DNA from: Rikenellaceae bacterium
Lineage (GTDB): Bacteria; Bacteroidota; Bacteroidia; Bacteroidales; Rikenellaceae
Assembly (NCBI GenBank): GCA_017415005.1
Contig: JAFQJK010000079.1
Span: forward strand, 1-35,532
Length of the DNA stretch: 35,532 nucleotides
Reading direction: 5' to 3'
A program made the translations under genes and the position numbers. The notes under the pieces were generated by a model. That model saw only the letters and a program-made list of their open reading frames with translations. It was not told the origin of the DNA and made no database searches. This document shows positions 25,146-32,796 of this stretch, piece by piece (positions within the stretch are counted from its first letter, which is position 1; the number at the start of each line of letters is the position of its first letter).

Positions 25146-26408
25146 TCAGGAGTCGAACGAGCCATCCGGGTTAATATGCTTGTGGATCCAGCGTTCGTCG
25201 AATGTCTGCCACAGGATGCAGGGTGCCGGGGAGTAAGCCAGTGCATGTATCCGGGACAGGTGGATCAGGTGCCTGCGGAATGAGTAGACCTGGCTGCAGA
25301 TCGAGATGCAGGTGAAGAACACGATGATCCTCATCCAGCGGATGGCCGGTTTCGTAAGCGTGAATCCGAGCAGCAGGTCGAAAACGTAGAGCGGCAGCAT
25401 CAGGGCTGCCACACGGGCGAAGACCTCGCTGAGCGGGAAAGTCAGGAACAGCAGCAGGCTCCCGGCCATCAGGAATCCTTTGAAAGGGGTGTAGGTCTTG
25501 GCCTTGTAGTTAATGAAGAATACGACGATCAGCGGGTAGATCACGAGCTGGTACAAGACCCGGTAGATCCGGTATAGTTGAGAGCGGTCTTCGAGGAACT
25601 CGTTTCCCCAGTATCCCGAGACGTAGTACAGCGCATGTTGTTTCACCATTTCGGGGAGTGCGAGCGCATTGATCACCGATTCGAGGATCGTCGTGCTGAA
25701 TATGATGATGAAGCCGGAGATCGCGATGACGAACCATTTGTTCAGCCGGAACGGGAAGACCCGCATGACGACAGCCAGTGCTGCGAACGGGACCAGTGCG
25801 AAGTGGGTAAGCCCTGACAGTATGACGAAGCACCACCCGTTGGCCTGCCTGCAGCGAAAGAGTTTGTATATGCCTAAGACCATCAGGTAGGTGGCCAGCC
25901 CGTGCCGCATGCCGAGCGTCAGGATGAAGAAGTCCGTGACGCAGAAAGCGACCAGGAAACCGATGAAACACCATTTGCGGCTGGCCTGCAGCGTAGGATT
26001 GTGCTTTACTACGTCCCTGAAGGCCCAGAATATGCACTGGAAGCCGACAAATGCGAACAAGCCGCGGGCCAGCTCGAAATGGAGGCTGAGCTTGGCGAGC
26101 AGGAAGCTGACGGTATAGAGCGTAAAATCGAATTTGATGTATGTCCCGATCAGCTCCGGGAAGTCCATGCCTTTGAAGGCTATGTAGTTCATCGTGTGGC
26201 GGTACAGGTCGCCCGACGGGGCCATGAGTATGGAACATAGTCCCATGAACAGCGCGAGCAGCGTGAAGGCGTATTTCTTCTGGTTGTAGATCTCGATCAG
26301 GATGAAGGGAAGCGCCCCGAGCGGATAGATGATGAACAGTGCCACGACCAGTACTTTTGTCTTACTGATCGGGTGGTGCCCTGCTTTTAGCGTTGCCGAA
26401 ATAGCCAT
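25146..26408 (-). CDS. EpsG-family polysaccharide polymerase (Wzy-type)
   Basis: A 420-residue polytopic membrane protein with about ten to eleven hydrophobic segments between residues 18 and 365. The pattern is that of the EpsG family, including SGDLYRHTMNYI after the third segment, LGMRHGLATYLMVLGIYK and SGLTHFALVPFAALAV. The loop motif R-x-G/x6-H-x is where Wzy-like polymerases bind undecaprenyl-linked repeat units. It would polymerise the repeats flipped by the Wzx encoded upstream. The last 60 residues are soluble. Sequence identity in this family is low, so the assignment rests on topology, motifs and position. Confidence 0.85.
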   Translation of the reverse strand: MAISATLKAGHHPISKTKVLVVALFIIYPLGALPFILIEIYNQKKYAFTLLALFMGLCSILMAPSGDLYRHTMNYIAFKGMDFPELIGTYIKFDFTLYTVSFLLAKLSLHFELARGLFAFVGFQCIFWAFRDVVKHNPTLQASRKWCFIGFLVAFCVTDFFILTLGMRHGLATYLMVLGIYKLFRCRQANGWCFVILSGLTHFALVPFAALAVVMRVFPFRLNKWFVIAISGFIIIFSTTILESVINALALPEMVKQHALYYVSGYWGNEFLEDRSQLYRIYRVLYQLVIYPLIVVFFINYKAKTYTPFKGFLMAGSLLLFLTFPLSEVFARVAALMLPLYVFDLLLGFTLTKPAIRWMRIIVFFTCISICSQVYSFRRHLIHLSRIHALAYSPAPCILWQTFDERWIHKHINPDGSFDS

Positions 26409-26454
26409 CTGGGTGGTGTTCGTGTGGAGGTGTCCGGGAATATGTTGGGGCGCT

Positions 26455-26504
26455 TTACGCCCATTGCCGGTCGCTTTGCGGCCGGACCCGGCGCCGGGGC
26501 GTAA
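26455..26504 (-). other. Structured RNA segment between wzx and wzy genes
   Basis: In the 105-base gap, TTACGCCC (26455-26462) pairs with GGGCGTAA (26497-26504). Inside sit a hairpin, CCGGTCGC-TTT-GCGGCCGG (26467-26485), and the palindrome CCCGGCGCCGGG (26487-26498). It may attenuate transcription or protect the mRNA. There is no T-run, so it is not a clear terminator. Confidence 0.5.
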
Positions 26505-26513
26505 CCGGCCGGC

Positions 26514-27971
26514 CTAATTGTCCGGTCTGTGGAACCTGGCGGGGAGCTGTTCGCGGATCTTATCCCTCAGCAGCTGGAGTACGGCATCCCGGCTGTAATA
26601 GAGGAACGCGGCATAGATAAGGCCGCATAGCGGCAGCGACAGGCCGATGATACCGATGCCGCTGCGGACATATGCCTTGACCAGGTAAATGGCCGGGATG
26701 AAGAGTAGCGAGATGAGCAGGTACCGCAGGTTCGGTAGGTTGATGATTTCGGAGAAGATGCCCAGCTTTTTCCTGACGAAGATCAGCGTGGTCACGATCA
26801 GGAGCACCTCTGCCGTCATCGTCGACAGGATCGATAGGGCCGGGGTCAGGTTGTGTCGGAGCAGGAAGTTGAATCCCATGTTGACGACACCGAATATGAG
26901 GAAGAAGATGACCGACCGGTTCTCTTTCCCGTTGATGAACATCACCTGGTGGTTCAGGATGCTCAGGCAGGCTGTCACGATCATGTAGAGCGAGAACACC
27001 TGCAGGGCGGGTGCCGTCTGCAGGTACTGCTTGCCGGCAAAGTAGTAGATGATCTCGGGCGAGAGCATACATAGTCCGATCGAGACCGGGCATACGATGC
27101 AGAACGTCACCCGCACGATCTTTTTCAGGGTGGCCTTGTAGGCCTCGTAATCGTTCTTGACGAGGAACGAGAGCCGCGAGTACGACACGTACATGATGAC
27201 CATGATCGACGAGTAGATCACGGCCATCACCTTATTGGCCACGCTATAGAACGCCACGGCGTCCGTGCCCGTGTATATGCCGAGCATGGTGCGGTTCAGG
27301 TTCCCGTACAGGATGAAGGTGTTGTTGAGGACCAGTACGACCAGCAGCGGGACGAGATGCTGCCGGACCTGGCACTTGCTGATATTCAGCCGGAACCGCC
27401 TTTTGACGTAGAGGAAGCTGGCCAGGTTGTTGGCCAGCAGCACGGCGACCGTAATGAAGGCATAGATATACATATCGCTGTTGTCGTGGATGAACAGCAG
27501 GATGCAGATTATGCTCAGCAACCGGATCGCAATGGTCTTGACGGTGATGAACCTGAAGCTCTCGAACGCTTCGTTCAGCCATTCGGTGTTGAAGATATTG
27601 GCGACCAGGTTGCCGCCGAGGATCAGCATGACCGAGGCCAGCGTACGGTCGTGGATCGTGACCAGGATAAAGCCGATATACAGGATAAGGGCGGCCAGGT
27701 TTGAGAACAACCCGATGAAGAACAGGCTGTTGTATGTCGTGTTGGCCTCCCTCAGGTTGTTTTTGATCTTGCTGATCTCCCGCAATCCGTAGTTGTAGAT
27801 CCCGAGCATGCCGAGGATCGAGAAGTACGTCATGAAGGTGGTCCCGTACTCGATGTAGCCGATGCTTTCCGGGTTCAGCTTACGATATACGTAGGGCATG
27901 ATAACGACGGGCATTATCATGCTGAAGAAGTTGAGGATCGACTTGTATGTAAAGTTCTTAGCGAGTCCCAT
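26514..27971 (-). CDS. wzx: Wzx-type polysaccharide flippase
   Basis: A 485-residue membrane protein with 12-14 hydrophobic segments. The polysaccharide-synthesis family N-terminus is clear (NFTYKSILNFFSMIMPVVIM, then YVYRKLNPESIGYIEYGTTF), with LGIYNYGLREISK after the third helix. It would move the undecaprenyl-diphosphate-linked repeat unit across the inner membrane. Its start overlaps the end of the sulfotransferase-like gene by 14 bases. Length and topology match Wzx (about 420-490). Confidence 0.92.
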   Translation of the reverse strand: MGLAKNFTYKSILNFFSMIMPVVIMPYVYRKLNPESIGYIEYGTTFMTYFSILGMLGIYNYGLREISKIKNNLREANTTYNSLFFIGLFSNLAALILYIGFILVTIHDRTLASVMLILGGNLVANIFNTEWLNEAFESFRFITVKTIAIRLLSIICILLFIHDNSDMYIYAFITVAVLLANNLASFLYVKRRFRLNISKCQVRQHLVPLLVVLVLNNTFILYGNLNRTMLGIYTGTDAVAFYSVANKVMAVIYSSIMVIMYVSYSRLSFLVKNDYEAYKATLKKIVRVTFCIVCPVSIGLCMLSPEIIYYFAGKQYLQTAPALQVFSLYMIVTACLSILNHQVMFINGKENRSVIFFLIFGVVNMGFNFLLRHNLTPALSILSTMTAEVLLIVTTLIFVRKKLGIFSEIINLPNLRYLLISLLFIPAIYLVKAYVRSGIGIIGLSLPLCGLIYAAFLYYSRDAVLQLLRDKIREQLPARFHRPDN

Positions 27972-28974
27972 AGCAATACGGGCCTAACGCGCGCTCGATA
28001 GTTGCGATCTCGGCGTCGTGTCCGGGATAGCGCTCCCACAGCCGGAAGTTCTTGGCCGACCGGTCGGGGCTGAATACGGTGCGGGGCCTGACGTGGTGTT
28101 CCGCGCCGATCCCCAGGAACGTTTCGATCCGTGCGACGGTCGCGTCGTAGTCGAGGAGGCAGTCCTCGAAACGCAGGTGCAGGACCTGCCTCGGGTCGGA
28201 CTGTTCCGTTTCACGGTGACGGCGGATCAGTTCGAACCATTTGATGAAGACCTCCGTACTGTCCGTCGGTATCCACCCCTCTTTCCAGAAGAGCTTGTTG
28301 AGCAGATAGAGGTCCCGGGGGTCCCGGTCGATCACGATTGTTTTGATGTTGTCGAAATACCGGGTGTACCGTTCCAGGTTGTTGGGGGGGACCAACTGGT
28401 CCAGGGCGAGGTACTCGTATTCGTATTGCGGGTCCAGTCCGTCGAACAGCGTGGTGTAGAACCGCCGCGTCGCCTCGAAGAACCGGGCTTCGCCGTACGA
28501 CATGGACATCGGGTGCTTGCGGTGCCGGGGTGCGTACTCGTAGGGCGGGGTGAAGGGCCGCAGTTTGTGCAGGAGCATCTGGATATGTGCGGGCATGGCA
28601 TGGCATGCGTACATGTTCAGCCGCGAGCCGCGCCGCATGTGCAGGTGCGACGATCCTTGCCAGCAGAGGTCCTCCAGTTCCCGGAGGTATTGTTTGGCGG
28701 CCGGCGTGAACAGACCGCCGAGTTGCCGGTCATACCCCCGCTGGACGAAGCGTGTCAGGCGCCGGAAACGGTAGAGGCCCTCGGAGACCTTGTTGCGGTT
28801 GAAGTCGTCGACGATATAATGTTGCAGGTCCGAAATGCCATCCATTTCGTGGGCGATCGAGAGCTCGAAGCAGCCCGTGCTCTTTACGTTGTCGTATTCC
28901 TTCAGCAGGTCGGTTATGACGCTCGATCCCGTTCCGCCGTATCCTGTGCATGTTATGATCTTGTGTTGTCCCAT
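27958..28974 (-). CDS. Sulfotransferase-like P-loop protein
   Basis: A 338-residue soluble protein. The N-terminus TGYGGTGSSVITDLL (10-24) looks like the 5'-phosphosulfate-binding loop of PAPS sulfotransferases. IVIDRDPRDLYLLNKL (about 234-250) looks like the 3'-phosphate site, and LHLRFEDCLLDYDATV near the C-terminus matches the usual sulfotransferase segment before the last helix. If it is a sulfotransferase, it would sulfate the glycan or precursor from PAPS; no PAPS-making genes are in view. Given its place between the phosphonate genes and wzx, use of another activated anionic group cannot be excluded. The frame is open to 29193, but the ATG at 28974 gives the family N-terminus. Confidence 0.75.
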   Translation of the reverse strand: MGQHKIITCTGYGGTGSSVITDLLKEYDNVKSTGCFELSIAHEMDGISDLQHYIVDDFNRNKVSEGLYRFRRLTRFVQRGYDRQLGGLFTPAAKQYLRELEDLCWQGSSHLHMRRGSRLNMYACHAMPAHIQMLLHKLRPFTPPYEYAPRHRKHPMSMSYGEARFFEATRRFYTTLFDGLDPQYEYEYLALDQLVPPNNLERYTRYFDNIKTIVIDRDPRDLYLLNKLFWKEGWIPTDSTEVFIKWFELIRRHRETEQSDPRQVLHLRFEDCLLDYDATVARIETFLGIGAEHHVRPRTVFSPDRSAKNFRLWERYPGHDAEIATIERALGPYCYGTR

Positions 28975-28996
28975 CGGTTCGTGTGGTTGTTCTCGT

Positions 28997-30178
28997 TTAT
29001 TGTGCGTTCGGGCGGATGATCCGCTCGATGATGAACTCGCCCACGGGCTCGATCTCGTCGAAGCGAACGGTCTTGGGCAGCCGGACGCCGAATGCCTTGT
29101 CCGCTTTGGCCAGCAGCTCGTCCGTGTAGTAGAGCGTACCCTCGCGGACGTCCTCGATACCGTCGAGGTAGATCGACCGTCGGTTGGCCTCACGCATCTG
29201 CTCCATCGTGAAGCGCGCCGTGTCGAAGCGCGCCTCCGCGGGGCCGCGGCTGGCGTCGATCAGGAAGGGGTAGCCGCCGATCTCGCCGAGTACCCCGGGC
29301 GAGTGTACTTTCCGGCACTCGCCGCCGCGGATGGCGCCGAGGATCGACTCGATGATGTTGAAGTTGCTCGACGCGTTCATCATGTTGCGCTTCTGGTCGG
29401 TGGGCATCGCGATCCGGCAGGCGCGCAGCAGCTCGTCGCGGTCGAAGCGTAGCTCTCCGCCCCGGTACGACGCTGCGAGCAGGATGTCCTGCCCCTCGGC
29501 CTGTCCCTCCTTGCTGATCACTACGTCGTGGAAGTGGCTCACGGCCAGCGTCACGTCGATGTCGTTCAGGTTGTCGATCCCGAACCGGTCGGCGAGGTGG
29601 AATTTCATGCGCGGGATCAGGTGGTTGAGGTTGCCGCTTCCGAAGTCGGGGTAGGCGCGCCCGGCCGACCTGAGCCACGGGATGACCGCGTCCGAATAGG
29701 AGGTGTTGATCACGATGGCGCCGCATCCGGCCTGTTCGTGGGCCTCCATGATGTTCTTGGCATAGCGGACTGAGAGCGGTGTCCAGATGCCGTAGGCCCG
29801 CAGGTTGTGCCACGAGATGGTCCCGTACTTGAGTCCCGCGAATACGCGGCTGCTGTTGATGATCAGGTCGGGACGGTATTGCCCGAGGATGGAGGCGATG
29901 CTTTCGACCCGTTCGAGGTCGCAGCCCCCGGCGATCGTGATACGGCTGCGCAGCGTGCCGCGGATCGCGGCGGCTGTCCGTACGATATTGACGTCCGACT
30001 CCATTTTTTTCGCGTCGCGCCCGGCCACGACGATCTCCAGCCGCGGGTCGGCCATGCCGACCAGATAGTCGAGCAGGTAGAGGCCGACGCTGCCCAGTCC
30101 GACGATCATCACCGTGACCGTCTCGCCGGCCGTTGTCTTGCGCTGCAGCTTTTGCAGCTTATCCTGAAGGGTTTGCAT
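28997..30178 (-). CDS. Rossmann-fold NAD(P)-dependent oxidoreductase of unknown substrate
   Basis: A 393-residue soluble protein. A coiled N-terminus (1-16) precedes a Rossmann domain with GLGSVG (27-32) and an acidic/basic segment VVAGRDAKK that may select NADP. NSSRVFAGLKYGT and INTSYSDAVIPWL lie in the substrate region, and a C-terminal half (about 210-393) contains SHFHDVV and a basic FDRDELLRACRIAM. It resembles saccharopine-dehydrogenase-like or malate-dehydrogenase-like folds only generally, and I cannot name the family. It sits in the phosphonate block, eight bases after the LicC-like gene. It is a candidate for the missing reduction of phosphonoacetaldehyde or of a nucleotide-activated intermediate; this is inference. 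Confidence 0.8.
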   Translation of the reverse strand: MQTLQDKLQKLQRKTTAGETVTVMIVGLGSVGLYLLDYLVGMADPRLEIVVAGRDAKKMESDVNIVRTAAAIRGTLRSRITIAGGCDLERVESIASILGQYRPDLIINSSRVFAGLKYGTISWHNLRAYGIWTPLSVRYAKNIMEAHEQAGCGAIVINTSYSDAVIPWLRSAGRAYPDFGSGNLNHLIPRMKFHLADRFGIDNLNDIDVTLAVSHFHDVVISKEGQAEGQDILLAASYRGGELRFDRDELLRACRIAMPTDQKRNMMNASSNFNIIESILGAIRGGECRKVHSPGVLGEIGGYPFLIDASRGPAEARFDTARFTMEQMREANRRSIYLDGIEDVREGTLYYTDELLAKADKAFGVRLPKTVRFDEIEPVGEFIIERIIRPNAQ

Positions 30179-30186
30179 GCTTTGGT

Positions 30187-30939
30187 TTATTGGCGTTTGA
30201 TGATTGCGTGAACGTTCCGGTAATCGGCGACGGTGTTGCAGTTATACCATGTTTCGATCGGGACGAACTCGGTCTCCTCGGCCGGAAGCCCGGCGAAATA
30301 GCCCTGGACGATCTCGAGGTTGGTGCCCCGCTCCTGTTCGGGGCTCAGTGCGGCCACGACCCTGCGCAGCCGGTCCGCAGACCGGAATTTCCAGATCTGG
30401 CCCGAGTTGTACACGGCCCGGAACGGCTCGGGGATCGCGAGGCTCCGGTGGCTGGTGTCGTAGATGTAGTGCGGCTCTCCCGCCTCGTCCACGTAGAGGG
30501 CGACGGCCTTTTCGGCGAGGATGAACTCGCGGTTGACCGTAATGACGTTCCGTTCCGATCTGAGCACCCGCTCGTAGCTCGCGCTGTCGAAATAGAGGTC
30601 GCCCTCGACGAAGAGCACCTCGCCGTCCGGGTCTTCGACGGCCCCGATCCCCCGGATCAGGCTGTATCCCGAGCCGTAGGTGTCGTATCGTTCGTTGCAG
30701 ACGAGGCGTATCCGGTCGCGGTAGCGGCCGAGGTGGCGGTCGACGAACTCCCCGAGCTTGTCGAAGAGGTAGCCGCCGACGATCACCAGACGGTCGTATC
30801 CGGCGGTTTTGGCCAGGATCTGGCTCAGCAGCGCGTACTCGGGCGACTCCTCGTAGTAGAGGCACTTGAGCGTGGGCTCCGCGGTGTCGCGGTTGAAGCG
30901 GGTCGCTGTTCCCGCAACGGTGACGATCAGCGTTTTCAT
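30187..30939 (-). CDS. LicC/PntC-like nucleotidyltransferase (candidate phosphonate cytidylyltransferase)
   Basis: A 250-residue NTP-transferase. The N-terminal site reads VAGTATRFNRD (8-18), a variant of the usual LAAGxGxR, with Lys25 in TLKCL. The following pattern RLVIVGGYLFDKL, CNERYDTYGSGYSL and VLFVEGDLYF matches LicC, the phosphocholine cytidylyltransferase (IVTGY, NEKYxxYNSxYS, DxD). PntC enzymes, which make CMP-aminoethylphosphonate, belong to this LicC-like group. With PEP mutase and decarboxylase in the same operon, activation of a phosphonate with CTP is the best guess. The frame starts at 30963, but Met at 30939 fits the family start and overlaps the epimerase stop by ATGA. Confidence 0.78.
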   Translation of the reverse strand: MKTLIVTVAGTATRFNRDTAEPTLKCLYYEESPEYALLSQILAKTAGYDRLVIVGGYLFDKLGEFVDRHLGRYRDRIRLVCNERYDTYGSGYSLIRGIGAVEDPDGEVLFVEGDLYFDSASYERVLRSERNVITVNREFILAEKAVALYVDEAGEPHYIYDTSHRSLAIPEPFRAVYNSGQIWKFRSADRLRRVVAALSPEQERGTNLEIVQGYFAGLPAEETEFVPIETWYNCNTVADYRNVHAIIKRQ

Positions 30940-31940
30940 GCCTTGTGCAGCTCTTCGATACACATGTCCAGCCCGTCCGCCAGCGTGATGATCGGGTTCC
31001 AGCCCGTCCGCGCGCGGATCTTCTCCGTGTTCAGGAGCCGGCGTTCGGGGTCCGAGGCGCGGTATCCCTCGAACACGATCCGGGGGTCGGCGATCCCCAT
31101 GCGGTCGGCGATCATGCGGGTCAGCTCGATGATCGAGACCTCCTCGTCGGTGGCCACGTTGTATACCGAGCCGTCGAGCGCCGCTTCGGTGTCCATCAGG
31201 GCCAGCACGGCCCGGCAGCTGTCAATGTTGTGCAGGAAGGTGCGCTTGTTGGTCTTCGAGTTCTCCAGCAGTACGACCTCGCGCCCTGCCGCGAGCTGGT
31301 CGATGATGTGGGGGATGATGTGCTTGGCAAACCGCTCGTGCCGGCTGTACACGTTGGCGAAGCGGATCGAGCAGCCCCGGATCAGGCCCCGGTCGACGGC
31401 ATCCTTCATGAAGAACTCGGTCATCAGCTTGCCGGTGGCGTAGCTGGTCCGTTGGCTGTGTTCGGCCGTGGCCAGTACGAGATAGTCCTGTTCGCCGACA
31501 CCGCCGTTCTCGTTCCACGACTGCATCGAGTAGACCTCCGAGGTCGAGCAGTTGATGTAGGTGTCGGCACCGGCTGCGATGGCCTGTCCGAGGAATGAGC
31601 GCATCCCCAGCACATTGGTCGTAAAGGTCTCCTCCACCTTGTAGAAGTGTTCGGTGTGGACGACGGCCGCACAGTTGATGTAGAGGGTCCGCGAGCATCC
31701 GGGTTGCAGCTTTTTGACGAGCTTTGCGATCTGCTCCATCTGCCCCGCGTCGTTGAGGTCGTACGCTGCGAAGTGGAAATCGGGATTGTCCGCGATATCG
31801 CGGATCGTGTCGGCCGAGCTGGCGAAGAAGTTGTCGAAGCCCACGACGACATGCCCTTTGGCGAGAAGCTGGCGGGCCAGTTCGTTGCCGGTCATGCCGG
31901 TCGCGCCGCTGATTACATACAGGTTTTTACTCATGGTCAT
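30936..31940 (-). CDS. NAD-dependent epimerase/dehydratase (extended SDR)
   Basis: A 334-residue extended short-chain dehydrogenase. The cofactor motif is GATGMTG (GxxGxxG; Gly12, Gly15, Gly18), with Asp36 in GFDNFF pointing to NAD. Active-site residues are Ser132-Ser134 (CSTSEVY) and Tyr167-x3-Lys171 (SYATGK). RFANVYS and the C-terminal GWNPIITLADGL are usual for nucleotide-sugar 4-epimerases and dehydratases. The substrate is probably a nucleotide sugar of the repeat unit; a nucleotide-linked phosphonate is a more exotic option given the neighbours. Met3 (31934) is an alternative start. It is translationally coupled to the LicC-like gene. Confidence 0.9.
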   Translation of the reverse strand: MTMSKNLYVISGATGMTGNELARQLLAKGHVVVGFDNFFASSADTIRDIADNPDFHFAAYDLNDAGQMEQIAKLVKKLQPGCSRTLYINCAAVVHTEHFYKVEETFTTNVLGMRSFLGQAIAAGADTYINCSTSEVYSMQSWNENGGVGEQDYLVLATAEHSQRTSYATGKLMTEFFMKDAVDRGLIRGCSIRFANVYSRHERFAKHIIPHIIDQLAAGREVVLLENSKTNKRTFLHNIDSCRAVLALMDTEAALDGSVYNVATDEEVSIIELTRMIADRMGIADPRIVFEGYRASDPERRLLNTEKIRARTGWNPIITLADGLDMCIEELHKA

Positions 31941-31955
31941 ATTTCGTAATGTCGT

Positions 31956-32699
31956 TTATATTCCCTTGCCGAGCCGTTCGCGGTAGAAGTCCGCTACCGT
32001 GCCGTCGTAGAGCGCCTGCTCGGCCCCGATGTCGTAGGCGACGGCATTGTGGTGCGCCTCGCCGGTCAGCAGGTCGAGGTACAGGTACTGCGCCCTCGGG
32101 TTGTGGTTGCGGGGCTGGCCGACCGATCCGGGGTTGAGGAACACCGTCCGCTTGCGGTTGCGCATCGCGGGATCGTCGTGCCTGAAGAGCTGCTCGGCAT
32201 GGAGCGGGATGTGCGTGTGTCCGGCCAGGACGTAGTCGTAGGGTGCATAGCGCTCGTCGCCGGTCCTGTCGGCCGTGAGCTTGCCCCAGCGGGGGTCGTC
32301 GATATCGCCGTGGACCATCAGCACGTTGCGTCCGGCGATCGTGGCCTCGGCGCGCGACGGGGTGTCCATCTCGCGCTCGATGTAGCGGCGCGACTCGGGA
32401 GTGAGGATCGACCGCGTGTACCGCAGGACCTCGCGGCCCCGGTCCGTGGCGAATCGCTCGAGGCCCCCTTCGACGAGGGCGGCCTCATGGTTGCCCCACA
32501 GGTTGCAGACGATGGGGTACTCGTCCCCGAGGCGCGCGATCTCGCCGATCACCTCGTTGGGGCGCATGCCGTAGTTGACCAGGTCGCCGAGCAGCACGAG
32601 GCCGTCGGGCCGGTAGCGGCGCCTGAAGTCGTTCGTGACGGCCTGCAGGGCCGAAAGGTTGGCGTGGATATCGGAAAGTACGATCAGTTTGCCTGGCAT
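31956..32699 (-). CDS. Calcineurin-like metallophosphoesterase (YfcE/MJ0936 type)
   Basis: A 247-residue phosphoesterase with all metal-binding blocks: SDIHAN (Asp10, His12), GDLVNYG (Asp39), WGNHE (Asn70, His71), VHGDIDD, AGHTHIP and NPGSVGQPR. Such enzymes hydrolyse phosphomonoesters or diesters, including cyclic nucleotides and sugar phosphates. It is unusual in a polysaccharide operon. It could remove a phosphate from a phosphonate or sugar intermediate, or release CMP, but nothing in the sequence fixes the substrate. It is 15 bases upstream of the epimerase and 97 bases after the decarboxylase. Confidence 0.9.
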   Translation of the reverse strand: MPGKLIVLSDIHANLSALQAVTNDFRRRYRPDGLVLLGDLVNYGMRPNEVIGEIARLGDEYPIVCNLWGNHEAALVEGGLERFATDRGREVLRYTRSILTPESRRYIEREMDTPSRAEATIAGRNVLMVHGDIDDPRWGKLTADRTGDERYAPYDYVLAGHTHIPLHAEQLFRHDDPAMRNRKRTVFLNPGSVGQPRNHNPRAQYLYLDLLTGEAHHNAVAYDIGAEQALYDGTVADFYRERLGKGI

Positions 32700-32756
32700 C
32701 GTTACGTCGGTTTTAGGGTGATCCGGCCGTGCCGGGAGAGCTTCCTGTCAGCCGCG

Positions 32757-32776
32757 TCCGGAGCGGGACCGCTCCG
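32757..32776 (-). other. Intra-operon hairpin between ppd and phosphoesterase genes
   Basis: CCGGAGC and GCTCCGG (7 bp, up to 9 bp) close a short loop in the 97-base gap. No T-run follows on the transcribed strand, so it is more likely an mRNA processing or stability element than a terminator. Confidence 0.45.
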
Positions 32777-32796
32777 GGGAGGAGTGTTTCGTCTCG

